In this document: positions 1 through 9,175 of the stretch, piece by piece | Numbering within the stretch: the stretch's first letter is position 1 | How the letters are laid out: each line of letters opens with the position of its first letter | Source: JANMZO01 sp963763135 | Lineage (GTDB): Bacteria; Actinomycetota; Acidimicrobiia; Acidimicrobiales; JANYDT01 | Assembly: GCA_963763135.1 (NCBI GenBank) | Contig: CAVXNJ010000009.1 | Location: 1 to 64,000, forward strand | Direction: 5' to 3' | Length of the DNA stretch: 64,000 nt | Notes under the pieces: model-generated | What the model was told of the DNA's origin: nothing | Database searches by the model: none | What the model saw: only the letters and a program-made list of their open reading frames with translations | Program-made: the position numbers and the translations under genes

Positions 1-1576
1 GGCCGAGACGCTCGCCGATCCCGATCTGATGCTCCGGTTGGCAACGGCTCTGACCTTGTTCTGGGAGCTTCGCGGTCACCTCGGCGAGGGAAGCCGCTGG
101 TTCAACCGGGCCCTCGACCACGACGGGGGATCGCCGGTCGTGCGTGCTCGTGCGCTGTGGGGCGCGGCGCACGTCGCAGTCTACAACGAGGACATCGAGA
201 GCAGTCGGCGCCTGGCGAACGCCTCGCTCGAGTTGGCAACCTCGATCGGCGACCACTGGGCCGAGGCGTGGGCGCTGAACTCACTCGCCTTCGCCGCCGC
301 GTTCTGGGGCCGAGGCGAGGCGCCAGCGATGATTGAACGGAGCGTGTCCCTCGGTCGAGCGCTGTCCGACGATTGGGTGATCGCCGACGGACTCAAGATG
401 TCCACGATTGAGCATCTCACCGCCGAGGACCTCGTCACCCTCGGAGAAGTCAACCGCGAGCTACGGTCCGTTGCCGATCATCTTGGCAACGGCTTCTTCG
501 TCGCCTGGGCGGACGCGGTCGACGGGCTGGTCGACCTCCACCACGGCGACCTCGAGCCGGCCCGACGCAAGTTGACCCGGTCGATCGAACTGTGCGACGC
601 CATCGGCGATCCGGCGACCGTGGGAATCGCGACCCGTGCGGCTGGGCGAAGTCGAAGCGTGGACCGGCGATCTGGTCGCTGCACGACGGCGGTTGGACGA
701 GTTCGTCGCCCATGCCAACGCAACGGGGGGCCACTTGGGCGTCGCCCATTCCGTGCTCACCCTCGTTCAGATCATGGTCGGCGGCACCGAGCAGGACGGT
801 GCTCGAATGTTCGCCGAGTCGATGCGCGACAACCTCCGCTACCCGCCGCTGCTCGCCTGGGCCGGTGTCTTGCACGGCACCGCCTGTCGGCTGCTCGGCG
901 ATCCAGAGACGGCCCGCCAGTCGCTCGACGGCGCGCTGCAGGTGGCGACCGATCGTCCGAATCCGTGGGTCGCGTCGCTCGCGATGCACGAGCTCGGCCT
1001 GCTCGCACGGAGCGTCGGCGAACTCGGTGACGCTGAAGATCTGATCCACCGGTCGCTGGCGATTCGGAGTGCGAACGACTATCGACCGGGAATCGCCGAA
1101 TCGCTCGAGGCGCTCGCCGCGCTGGCCGGCGATCTGGAGAGCTTCGTCGAAGCAGCTCGACTATTCGGTGCGGCGTCGGCGCTGCGCGAGCGGATCAGAT
1201 TGGTCCGTTGGAAGGCGGAGACGGCCGGCTACGAACGCTACGTTCGAACAGGCTCGGGTCGTGCTCGGGAGCGACGAGTTCGATCGGCTGTGGGCCGAAG
1301 GTGGTGCGCTGCCGCCGGGCGACGCCGTTGCCTACGCCGGCCGGGCCCGCGGTGAACGTAGGCGGCCGTCGTTCGGCTGGGAGAGCCTCACGCCCACCGA
1401 ACAGCGGGTCGTCGTGCTGGTCGTCGAAGGACTGACCAACCCGCAGATTGGCGACCGGCTGTTCATGGCCCGCTGGCACGGTGAAGACCCACCTTGGCCA
1501 CATATTCGCCAAGCTCGACGTGACCACTCGCGCCGAACTGGCCGTGGCCGCCGTACGTCGCGGCGCGTCGGGCTGA
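1..1576 (+). pseudogene. LuxR-family transcriptional regulator, 5' partial, three frameshifts
   Basis: C-terminal part of a large TPR-containing LuxR-type regulator that begins before the window; the frame is open from base 2. The first segment (WELRGHLGEGSRWFNRAL) is typical of the helical repeats of AfsR/MalT-like STAND regulators. The end is a LuxR helix-turn-helix: LTPTEQRVVVLVVEGLTNPQ, then GTVKTHLGHIFAKLD and AELAVAAVRRG before TGA at 1574. Three breaks, near 633-635, 1243 and 1474, each close up if one base is removed (for example GTTCG to GTCG at 1243), after which the whole 2-1576 span is an exact number of codons. So it may be intact in the cell. The target is unknown. Confidence 0.8.
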
Positions 1577-1626
1577 TCGAACCACGGCTTGACGCCGAGC
1601 CAACGCAACGACTGGGGCGGGGGCCG

Positions 1627-1694
1627 TCACTACGAGTCGGCCGTCACTACGAGTCGGCCCTCACTACGAGTCGGCCCTCACTACGAATCGCCCC
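1627..1694. repeat. 17-bp direct repeat, four copies
   Basis: Four head-to-tail copies of TCACTACGAGTCGGCCC, the last with two changes, lie between the LuxR gene and the next start. A fifth copy begins (TCATC) at 1695. No gene reads through it. It could be a slippage-prone tandem repeat or a cluster of binding sites. Confidence 0.85.
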
Positions 1695-1731
1695 TCATCA
1701 AAGCTCGCCCACACAACGAAAGGATGTTTCC

Positions 1732-1857
1732 GTGATCTACGAAGTCCCGAAGCCATCGCTCGATCTTCGAGCACCACGACGGATCTTGACGGCGATGTGC
1801 GTCGTCGTCGCCGCGCCGCTGCTCGTCGGCGTGACCTGGCCATCACCCCGACCGTGA
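1732..1857 (+). CDS. 41-residue hydrophobic peptide, possibly a detached signal peptide
   Basis: GTG start with AAAGGA about seven bases upstream. The product has a positively charged N-terminal stretch (APRR) followed by a hydrophobic run (ILTAMCVVVAAPLLVGV), like an export signal, then stops at 1855. The next in-frame ATG at 1864 opens the cupredoxin-like gene, which lacks a signal of its own. The simplest reading is that this ORF is the signal peptide of that protein cut off by a sequence error or nonsense change; it may instead be a separate small peptide. Confidence 0.4.
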   Translation: MIYEVPKPSLDLRAPRRILTAMCVVVAAPLLVGVTWPSPRP

Positions 1858-1863
1858 ACGGCG

Positions 1864-2819
1864 ATGACGGCGACAACGTCGTCCGCGTTGGCGGTCACCT
1901 GCCCCGGCGCAGCTCGCGCCGTCGCGCCAGAGGCGCCGCTAGCGACGACCGTGGTCCTTTCGACGATTGGAGGCGTCTCAGGAGCAGCATCGGGAGGATC
2001 GCCGGCGAATCCGACTTCGTCCGCCCGTCCGGTTACGGCCCCGAAGGACGCCGTGGACATCACCATGACCGAGTACGCATTCGCGGTTTCCGGGCCGCTG
2101 AAGTCCGGGGGGACAGTGCGGATGCGCAACACCGGCAAGGAGCTCCACATGCTCGGGATCGGAAGGATCGGTCCGGGCAAGACACTGTCGGATGTGCGCA
2201 AGGCCCTCGACATCGGCGGACCTGACGCTCTCGCGAAGGTCGTGCGGCAGCTCTCGCTCCCGGGCGCGCTCGTACCCCCCGGACACGCCGTCGAGATCAC
2301 CGTTCCCACGCTTTCGGCGGGGACCTACGCGTTGCTGTGCTTCGCTCCGACCGAGGGCGAAAGCCTTCCCCACACGGCGCACGGCATGGTCGCCGAACTC
2401 ACGGTCGTCGCGGCAAAGGCAGCGCCGCCGAAACCCGACGCCGTGTACACGGTCACAGCCGACAAGCCGATCGTCGGCCCGGCGACGCTCAAGGCGGGGC
2501 ACCTCATTCTCCGGATCGACGCTCGTCCCGGAACCGACGCGCTCGAACTCGGCGTCGCCCCGGCCCCGAACGGCAAGACCCTTGAGGCGGCTGTCGCCGA
2601 GGTCCAAGCCCAGTTCACCAAAGACGGCGGCCTCGCCAAGGGCAGCGGGCAGACATCGCGAAGATCCTCGAGTTCACCGCGTTCGACTTCGGGCCCAATC
2701 GGCAGGTCTTCATCGGTGTCGACCTCACGCCGGGCCGCTACATCCTCGGCGCTCCTGACACGGACCTGCAGACGCCACCCCAGAAGCGCATCGAACAGAT
2801 CACCATCACCGTGCGGTGA
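1864..2819 (+). CDS. cupredoxin-like two-domain protein (frameshifted)
   Basis: The first domain (about residues 60-180) has features of a cupredoxin fold: ITMTEYAFAVSG, NTGKELHMLGI, and late GTYALLCFAP followed by HTAHGM, which offers Cys, His and Met ligands as in type-1 copper sites. A second similar domain follows (YTVTADKPIVGPATLKAGH). Near 2640 the frame changes; the C-terminus continues as DIAKILEFTAFDFGPNRQ and ends with TITVR before TGA at 2817. One base must be added here, unlike most other breaks in the window. It precedes a MacA/MacB exporter and is probably extracytoplasmic, with its signal in the short ORF just upstream. Copper binding is inference from motifs only. Confidence 0.6.
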
Positions 2820-3058
2820 TTGCGCTGCTGTCGGTTCGGTTCAAGATCCGTGGATAGGGCGGTCAGATCGGCGAGACCAGTGACGTGCTCGACCGCCCGC
2901 GCTCGCGAAAGCGAATGAACGCGCCGATCTCGATGCTGACGATGATTATTGGGTTGCGTTGGCGTAGAGCCGTCCGGCAACTGAGGTGGACGGGTGTTGT
3001 CAGGAAGCTGCCTGGCAACGTTAATGAATCCTCAAGGTTCGGCGCGTTTCATGGACCC

Positions 3059-5311
3059 ATGAAACCTCGACTCCTTCGAATTGCCTGTGGAGCACTCAGC
3101 CTCGCCTTGTTGAGCGGCGGGTATGTGGCGTTTCGGTCGGTTACCCCGCAGGCGCAAGCGGCCGAGGTTCGTACTTCGACGGTGACGAGAGGTTCGGTGG
3201 CCGAGACCGTTTCCGCTTCGGGCACGGTCGACGCTGCGGCGGTCACTGCGCTGAACTTTGCGACGTCCGGTCGGTTGGTCGAGTTGTCGGTAAAGGTAGG
3301 CGATTCAGTCGAAGCCGGGCAGGTACTCGCGAGGGTCGATTCTGTTTCGGCGGAGAACCAGGTGCGCCAGGCCAAGGCGAACCTCGCGAGCAGCGAAGCG
3401 AAGCTGGCATCGGTCAAGGCCGGCCTCACCGACGCGGAGCGGACCCAACTCGAAGTGAGCGAACGACAGTCGAAGACGAGCCTCGACAACGCCAAGCGGT
3501 CGCTGGAGGATACGAAAGCCTCGCGGTCCGAAAGCACAAAGAGCTATGACGCAGCGATTGACAATGCCGAGGTTTCGTTGGCGAATGCTGAGAAGACGGC
3601 TGAACTGAACCTGGCGTCGGCCGATAACTCGATCAGTCAGGCCCAGCTCGCGCTCGACAATGCAAAGAAGAACGCTGAGCTGAATTCGGTGAGCTACCAG
3701 GCCAACGTCGATTCGGCGCAAACGTCGCTCGACAACGCAAAGCGGAACGCCGAGCTGAGTGCGAAGACCACTGATCTCAGTGTGGGCACCGCATCGTCGA
3801 GTGTCGAGAATGCCAAAAAGACCGCTGAACTGAATGCGTTGTCGTCGCAGGCATCGATCGATCAGGCGCAGACCAACCTCAACTATGCGCAGACCAACCT
3901 TGCCACGGCCCAGACCGACGTAGCGACGGCGGCAGCGGATTATGCAACCAAGCTGTCGAATGAGGCCAGCGCCAAGGCCGCGGCTGACCAGGCCAAGGCG
4001 CTGGTTGTTGCCCCGGCCACCTGTGCATCTTCTCCGTCGTGCAAGGCCGCCGATGATGCTTACACGGCAGCGAAGTCCGCATCCGCCGCGGCCAAGCAGA
4101 CGCTTGACAGTGCAAACGCCAAAGTCAGCTCTGCGTCGCAATCGTTGTCGAGCGCGCAAGGGTCGTTGACGAACGCGCAAAACAGTGCGAAGTCGACGGC
4201 CGAACGTGATCGCCAGTCCATAGCCACGGCGGAAGGCTCGTCGCTGTCGTCCGCTGTTAATTCGCAGGGTTCAACGGCCGAGAAGGACCGCCAATCGGTG
4301 GTCAGCGCAGAGACGGCGTTGAAGTCCGCGTTGAACTCGCAAACGTCAGGGCTCGAGAAGGATAGGCAGTCGATCCTGTCCGCTGAAGCGTCGTTGAGCA
4401 CGGCCCAAACGAACAAGACCGCGACGACCGAGAAGGACCGCCAATCGATCCTCAGCGCCCGGGCCTCGCTCCGCACGGCTAAGAACAACAAGGCATCGGG
4501 GGCGATTAAGGATCGCCAATCCGTGACGAGCGTGGAGAACCAGATTCGCACCGCACAGGATCAGGTCCTATCGACCGAAGCTTCCAACACCGTCAAACTC
4601 GCCCCGGCCAAACAGTCGGAGTTGGAGAGTGCACAGGCTTCGGTGGCTCAGGCTGAAGTGAGCCTCGCATCGGCACAGAAGTCGCTTGATGACACGACCC
4701 TGACCGCGCCATCCGCTGGTGTTGTGACCGCAGTCAACAACGATCTCGGTGAGTCGGCGGGCGGGAACGGTTCGTTCATCGAGATCACCGATGTCGACAA
4801 CCTGATGGTGAAGGCGGGCTACAGCGAAGCGAATGCCTCCAGGGTCGAGGCGGGGCAAAAGGCGAGCATCACCTTCGATGCCCTGACCGGCGTGACCGTT
4901 GAGGCGACCGTGAGCTCCGTCGATGTTGTGGCCACCAGCGTGCAGAGCGTTGCGACCTATTACGTGCACTTTTCCCTGAACTCGTCCGCCCGGGACCAGA
5001 AGATCAAACCGGGGATGACGGCCCAGACCACCGTAACGACAGCGGAGGCGACCGACGTGTTGCTGCTGCCCAGTAGCGCGGTAACGACCCGCGGTGGCGT
5101 GAAGACGGTCACGATCTACGACGAAGCGACAAAGACGCAAACCCCTGCCACGGTGACCACCGGCATCAAGGGCGACACCGGGATCGAAATCCTCACGGGT
5201 GTGACGGAGGGCCAGAAGGTGGTCGCGTCGAGTTCGACATCGTCGTCGGGTCTTCCGGCGGGCTTCAGACCTCCAGGAGGGCTCCCGGGCGGAGGAGGTG
5301 GCCTCGGATGA
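3059..5311 (+). CDS. MacA-like efflux adaptor with an unusually long helical hairpin
   Basis: Membrane-fusion (adaptor) protein of a MacB-type ABC exporter. ATG at 3059 gives MKPRLLRIACGALSLALLSG, a signal anchor. A split lipoyl/biotinyl domain follows (SGRLVELSVKVGDSVEAGQ at about 65-85, closed by TLTAPSAGVVTAVNNDLGE near 550), then a beta-barrel and a Pro/Gly-rich tail. Between the lipoyl halves lie about 450 Ala/Ser/Asn-rich residues with 25-residue repeats: four of the NAKKNAELN type (about 168-280) and five of the EKDRQS type (about 381-500). MacA proteins are usually near 380 residues; this is 750. The stop overlaps the ATPase start (ATGA). Confidence 0.85.
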   Translation: MKPRLLRIACGALSLALLSGGYVAFRSVTPQAQAAEVRTSTVTRGSVAETVSASGTVDAAAVTALNFATSGRLVELSVKVGDSVEAGQVLARVDSVSAENQVRQAKANLASSEAKLASVKAGLTDAERTQLEVSERQSKTSLDNAKRSLEDTKASRSESTKSYDAAIDNAEVSLANAEKTAELNLASADNSISQAQLALDNAKKNAELNSVSYQANVDSAQTSLDNAKRNAELSAKTTDLSVGTASSSVENAKKTAELNALSSQASIDQAQTNLNYAQTNLATAQTDVATAAADYATKLSNEASAKAAADQAKALVVAPATCASSPSCKAADDAYTAAKSASAAAKQTLDSANAKVSSASQSLSSAQGSLTNAQNSAKSTAERDRQSIATAEGSSLSSAVNSQGSTAEKDRQSVVSAETALKSALNSQTSGLEKDRQSILSAEASLSTAQTNKTATTEKDRQSILSARASLRTAKNNKASGAIKDRQSVTSVENQIRTAQDQVLSTEASNTVKLAPAKQSELESAQASVAQAEVSLASAQKSLDDTTLTAPSAGVVTAVNNDLGESAGGNGSFIEITDVDNLMVKAGYSEANASRVEAGQKASITFDALTGVTVEATVSSVDVVATSVQSVATYYVHFSLNSSARDQKIKPGMTAQTTVTTAEATDVLLLPSSAVTTRGGVKTVTIYDEATKTQTPATVTTGIKGDTGIEILTGVTEGQKVVASSSTSSSGLPAGFRPPGGLPGGGGGLG

Positions 5312-6114
5312 GCACGATCAGCGGAGGAGACCATGGCCGTTCGACGAAACCGGGGAGAACCAAGGCCGTAATCGCCATGCGTGGGCTCGAGAAGAACTAC
5401 ACGATGGGCGAGAACACGGTGCGGGCACTCGCCGGAGTCGATTTGGAAATCATCCGTGGCGATCACGTGGCGATCATGGGTGCGTCGGGTTCGGGGAAGT
5501 CGACGCTGATGAACATCATCGGGTGTTTGGATGCACCCAGTCGTGGTGCGTACAAGCTCGATGGTATCGATGTCGCTGCACTCGACGAACGCCGGTTGGC
5601 GATCGCCCGCAACCGCAAGATCGGGTTCATTTTTCAAAGCTTCAACCTGATCCCGCGTACGTCCGCGATCCGCAATGTTGAACTTCCGATGTCCTATGCG
5701 GGAGTGGATCGTGCCGAGCGGCGCGTACGTGCGGTGGCCGCTTTGGAGAAGGTCGGCCTTGCGGACCGCATGGACCATCTGCCGAGTGAACTCTCCGGTG
5801 GTCAGCAGCAGCGCGTCGCCATAGCGCGAGCGATTGCCACGAACCCCGCGCTACTCCTCGCCGACGAACCGACCGGCGCACTTGACTCCAGGTCGACCGC
5901 GGAGGTGCTCGACCTCTTCGACGATTTGAACCGACTCGGTCGCACTCTCGTGATCATCACGCACGAAGACGAGGTCGCGGAACGAGCAGCGCGCATTCTT
6001 CGACTTCGGGACGGAAAGATCATCGCCGACTACCGAAACCGTCCACTGCGATTCCGCACGAGGCCCGGTGGCCACGGCGTCGCGTCAGCTACTGCCGAAA
6101 CGGACGTGGCCTGA
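5308..6114 (+). CDS. MacB-type ABC transporter ATP-binding protein
   Basis: 268-residue ABC ATPase of the LolD/MacB class that powers the neighbouring permease. Visible motifs: Walker A GASGSGKS, Q-loop FQSFNLIP, signature LSGGQQQRVAIARA, Walker B LLLADEPTGALDS, and H-loop ITHE. The ATG overlaps the adaptor's stop and its own TGA overlaps the permease ATG by one base, so the three are translationally coupled. Family members use ATP binding to drive a mechanotransmission cycle that exports peptides, lipoproteins or antibiotics; the substrate here is unknown. Confidence 0.93.
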   Translation: MSTISGGDHGRSTKPGRTKAVIAMRGLEKNYTMGENTVRALAGVDLEIIRGDHVAIMGASGSGKSTLMNIIGCLDAPSRGAYKLDGIDVAALDERRLAIARNRKIGFIFQSFNLIPRTSAIRNVELPMSYAGVDRAERRVRAVAALEKVGLADRMDHLPSELSGGQQQRVAIARAIATNPALLLADEPTGALDSRSTAEVLDLFDDLNRLGRTLVIITHEDEVAERAARILRLRDGKIIADYRNRPLRFRTRPGGHGVASATAETDVA

Positions 6115-7322
6115 TGGACATTCGCGAACTCATTCGGATCTCGTTTGCCGGAGTCGGATCGAACCGGGTCAGGTCGGCCTTGACGGTGCTCGGCATCCTC
6201 ATCGGCGTGGCGTCCGTTGTGGTGCTCGTGGCGGTCGGCAACGGGTCGTCGATCGCGGTGAAGAAGAGCTTCGAAGGGCTAGGCACCAACACCCTGACCG
6301 TCTTCTCCGGATCCTTCGGTCCGCGAACTTCGAGCACGAAGGTCGAGTTCACGATGTCGGATGTCGAGGCACTTCAGGCCACGGAGTACGACGAATCCAT
6401 CAAGCTGGTCGTTCCTTCGATTACCGCCCAAAGCGTGACGATCGCCAACGGCGAGTCGTCAGCAACGCCGGGGACGGTCACCGGTACGACACCGGACATG
6501 CAGACCTCAGCCAACTGGAAGATGAAGTCCGGTCGCTTCTTCTCGTCGGACGACGTTGAAACCCGGGAACGCATCGTGGTGATCGGCGCGACAACCGCCG
6601 GCAAGTTGTTTGCCGAAGGTGACGACCCTGTTGGTCAGAAGGTGTCGCTCAACAAGATGGAGTTCGAAGTGGTCGGCGTTCTTGCATCAAAAGGTTCCAA
6701 CGGATTCCAGGATCAAGACGACGTCGTCTACCTGCCGTGGACGACCGCCCGCGACACAATCGCCGGCGGCACGAAAGTGAACCAGATGAGTGTCGTGGCC
6801 ACTTCTTCGAAAGCGGTTTCCGACGCCGAAACCATCGTGACCGATGTACTGAGCGGCCGACACCCGACGACCGGTTCGGACAAAGGCTTCAACGTATTGA
6901 ATGCATCCACGCTTCTCTCGTCGAGCGCGGAGTCGAGCAAGACACTCACCGTTCTCCTCGCGGCGGTTGCAGCCATATCCCTACTCGTCGGAGGCATCGG
7001 GATCATGAACATCATGTTGGTGACTGTCACCGAGCGAACCCGGGAGATCGGCATCCGAAAGGCAGTCGGCGCGCCCAAGTCCGCGGTTCTCGGCCAGTTC
7101 CTCCTGGAGGCCACCGTGTTGGGCGGCATCGGTGGAATCGTCGGCGTGCTCGTCGGCCTCCTCGGTTCCCGGTTCAAGATCGCCGGAACGGTCCCGGTTG
7201 TCCGCTACGACTCCGTGGCGCTCGCCTTTCTCGTGTCGGTGATCGTCAGCCTGTTCTTCGGCTTGTATCCCGCCAACCGGGCGGCGTCGCTGCGTCCCAT
7301 CGATGCACTCCGCCATGAATAG
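6114..7322 (+). CDS. MacB/FtsX-family ABC transporter permease
   Basis: 402 residues in the usual MacB arrangement: one N-terminal TM helix (SALTVLGILIGVASVVVLVA), a large extracytoplasmic MacB_PCD domain (about 45-270), then three C-terminal TM helices of the FtsX domain, with GGIGIMNIMLVTVTERTREI and GIRKAVGAPKSAV, a highly conserved coupling segment. It ends with PANRAASLRPIDALRHE, typical of the family. One-base overlap with the ATPase. With the adaptor upstream this makes a complete tripartite-type exporter core in an organism with no evident outer-membrane channel gene nearby. Confidence 0.93.
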   Translation: MDIRELIRISFAGVGSNRVRSALTVLGILIGVASVVVLVAVGNGSSIAVKKSFEGLGTNTLTVFSGSFGPRTSSTKVEFTMSDVEALQATEYDESIKLVVPSITAQSVTIANGESSATPGTVTGTTPDMQTSANWKMKSGRFFSSDDVETRERIVVIGATTAGKLFAEGDDPVGQKVSLNKMEFEVVGVLASKGSNGFQDQDDVVYLPWTTARDTIAGGTKVNQMSVVATSSKAVSDAETIVTDVLSGRHPTTGSDKGFNVLNASTLLSSSAESSKTLTVLLAAVAAISLLVGGIGIMNIMLVTVTERTREIGIRKAVGAPKSAVLGQFLLEATVLGGIGGIVGVLVGLLGSRFKIAGTVPVVRYDSVALAFLVSVIVSLFFGLYPANRAASLRPIDALRHE

Positions 7323-7386
7323 CCGACTCGACCCAGACCAACCCGACCGGCCCAACAGCGGGGCACCAGTCGCGCAAGGAGCAACT

Positions 7387-8109
7387 ATGCGTACAAATGA
7401 ATTGACGGTCGGACCCGAACTCGGGGAGCCCGGATCGGCGTGGGCTTCCCAACCGGGGCTACCCGAACGCGACCGTGAACAACAGATCGAACTCGATTCC
7501 GGAGAGGAATTCGATGACGGACAACTCGAGCCCGATGAGGCTGACGATGATGATCTGTCCTGGGCCGAACCGCCGCCGCCCACCAGCCAGCGCCTCCGAA
7601 AATTGCTAATCGCGCTTAGCATTGGAATCTTCGGAGTATCGGCGTTCACCGTGGGCGCAAAGGTTCATGAATCCCGGGCGTCGTCGTCGGGTCCAGGTTT
7701 TCCGGCGGGCTTCGATCCGTCCGCGCTGTTCGGCGGCGCCGGTTTCCCGGGCGGAGGCGCTGGAACCGGCGCAGTCGCTGCGGGACAGTCGCCGGCCCAG
7801 GCCGGGTCGAGCGGCGCTACGACTGAGACGACTGAGGACCCGACACTCGGCGGTCTGTTCCCGGGGGTCGAAGACGACGCTGCTGTCAGCGGCGCCGAAC
7901 AGCCGGCTGATACCGAGGAGATCACCGTTTCCGGCGTGGAGGGCAACGAGATCGTCGGAAGTCGCGCCGACGGATCGACGGTTCGTGTCCGGATATCGAC
8001 CGGATCGACCGTTGCGGTGCCCGTGGGCTCAAGCGATTCGATCGACGTCGATGCGTTGACCGTTCACGAAGTCTCGACGCCCGGTACTCCCACGACCACG
8101 GCGCCGTAA
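7387..8109 (+). CDS. single-pass membrane protein with acidic cytoplasmic N-terminus
   Basis: AAGGAG seven bases before ATG 7387 decides the start; an upstream ATG at 7303 would overlap the permease and lacks such a site. The N-terminal 60 residues are rich in Asp and Glu, then comes one TM helix (LLIALSIGIFGVSAFTVGA) and a Gly/Pro/Ser-rich stretch (GFPGGGAGTG). A short C-terminal beta-rich domain follows (ITVSGVEGNEIVGSRADGST). I do not recognise the family. It sits between the exporter and a secreted protein with a similar Gly/Pro-rich segment, so an accessory role in the same export unit is likely. Confidence 0.75.
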   Translation: MRTNELTVGPELGEPGSAWASQPGLPERDREQQIELDSGEEFDDGQLEPDEADDDDLSWAEPPPPTSQRLRKLLIALSIGIFGVSAFTVGAKVHESRASSSGPGFPAGFDPSALFGGAGFPGGGAGTGAVAAGQSPAQAGSSGATTETTEDPTLGGLFPGVEDDAAVSGAEQPADTEEITVSGVEGNEIVGSRADGSTVRVRISTGSTVAVPVGSSDSIDVDALTVHEVSTPGTPTTTAP

Positions 8110-8165
8110 CCCCACCAACAGCCCCGTTAGCAGATACCCGATTCCCACCTCCCCAAGGACCAACA

Positions 8166-8834
8166 ATGAAACTCTCCACAACACGCCGTATTGCGATGAC
8201 CGGCCTGACGGTCGTCGCGCTCTGCACTTCGATGTCAGGTGCGGTCGGCGCAACAGCCACTACGACCAAAACAACCAGCAAAACAACCAGCAAGCCTTCG
8301 CTGCCCGGAGGCGAGTCCGCAAGGTTCTGTTTTCAGCTGAACAGCTCGCAACAGGCAATCGCCAAGTTGACTGCGACAGACACCACACGGCTTTCGAAGA
8401 TCGCCGACCAGTGGGACCTTATCGGGAAAGTGTCCCCGACGAGCATCAAGACCGAGGTCACCGCAGTAGCGGCGGCGTACCGCAAAGCTTCGAAGGAACC
8501 GAAGGCCAGTTCCGACGCAACGTTGAAGACCATTGCCTCGAGCGCCAAGAAGATCTCGACCTATTCGTCCACGAATTGCAAGGCTCCGACCGGAGCTGGC
8601 CCGGCACCGGGTGGAGCGCCTAGTGGAGCAGCTGCGACGAAGATGCAGGCCTGCTTGAAGGAAAAGGGTGTGTCGCTCCCCGGTGGGGGCGGCCAGCCTC
8701 CCGCCGGTGGTGCAGCTGGAGCCGGTGGCCAGCCTCCTGCCGGAGGTGGAGCTGGCGCTCCGCAGTTGGACGCAAAGTCGCTTGCGGCACTTCAGGCGTG
8801 TGCGAAGGCGGCCGGCATCAATTTCGGACAATAG
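8166..8834 (+). CDS. secreted protein with paired Cys-x4-Gly motifs
   Basis: AAGGA precedes ATG 8166. Residues 1-29 form a signal peptide (MTGLTVVALCTSMSGAVGA). The mature part is helical and Ser/Thr/Lys-rich, with cysteines near residues 56 and 138. It carries two short motifs, MQACLKEKGVSLP and LQACAKAAGINFGQ, joined by a linker with repeated GGQPPAGG. Similar C-x4-G-(V/I) motifs occur in actinobacterial lipoproteins encoded next to MacAB-type exporters; that comparison is from memory and untested. It may be a substrate or partner of the exporter upstream. Confidence 0.75.
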   Translation: MKLSTTRRIAMTGLTVVALCTSMSGAVGATATTTKTTSKTTSKPSLPGGESARFCFQLNSSQQAIAKLTATDTTRLSKIADQWDLIGKVSPTSIKTEVTAVAAAYRKASKEPKASSDATLKTIASSAKKISTYSSTNCKAPTGAGPAPGGAPSGAAATKMQACLKEKGVSLPGGGGQPPAGGAAGAGGQPPAGGGAGAPQLDAKSLAALQACAKAAGINFGQ

Positions 8835-8851
8835 ATCCGCATACAATTCAG

Positions 8852-8889
8852 GGTCCTGTTCATCGATGACCCCCTCGGCGAACAGGACC
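8852..8889 (+). terminator. inverted repeat, possible attenuator or terminator
   Basis: Perfect 10-bp arms GGTCCTGTTC and GAACAGGACC with an 18-base loop, lying just after the secreted protein and before the small membrane protein. There is no U-tract, so it may be an RNA processing or partial termination site. Confidence 0.4.
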
Positions 8890-8905
8890 GGAGGCTCGAC
8901 CCCAA

Positions 8906-9145
8906 ATGCGATTCTCGCCGAACACAGCCAACGCTCTTCGAACCATCACGGTCGCAAACATGGTCGTGCTGTCGATGGTCGGCGCAATGTTGGCGGTTTG
9001 GATGGAACGACCGGCCGGACTTGTCTTCGGTGGGCTTTGCGCGGCGACCGTCGTGGGCCTGTTCTTCGTGCTGCCATTGCTCGATCCGTACAGAAATGAA
9101 CCAGGCTGGGATCCGGCGTCTTCAGACAGCCCCGACTTTCGCTAG
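8906..9145 (+). CDS. small two-TM membrane protein
   Basis: 79 residues with two hydrophobic helices (TVANMVVLSMVGAMLAVWM and LVFGGLCAATVVGLFFVLPL) and a short polar tail. ATG at 8906. I do not recognise it. It lies 30 bases before the response regulator on the same strand and could be a membrane accessory of that two-component system. Confidence 0.6.
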   Translation: MRFSPNTANALRTITVANMVVLSMVGAMLAVWMERPAGLVFGGLCAATVVGLFFVLPLLDPYRNEPGWDPASSDSPDFR

Positions 9146-9175
9146 CCAAATCTCACCTGACTGGAATACCTGAAC

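Noticed and set aside
3305..4180. 291-codon frame on the - strand opposite the adaptor hairpin.
   Set aside because: Arises from the repetitive coding sequence of the adaptor; no motif or ribosome-binding site.
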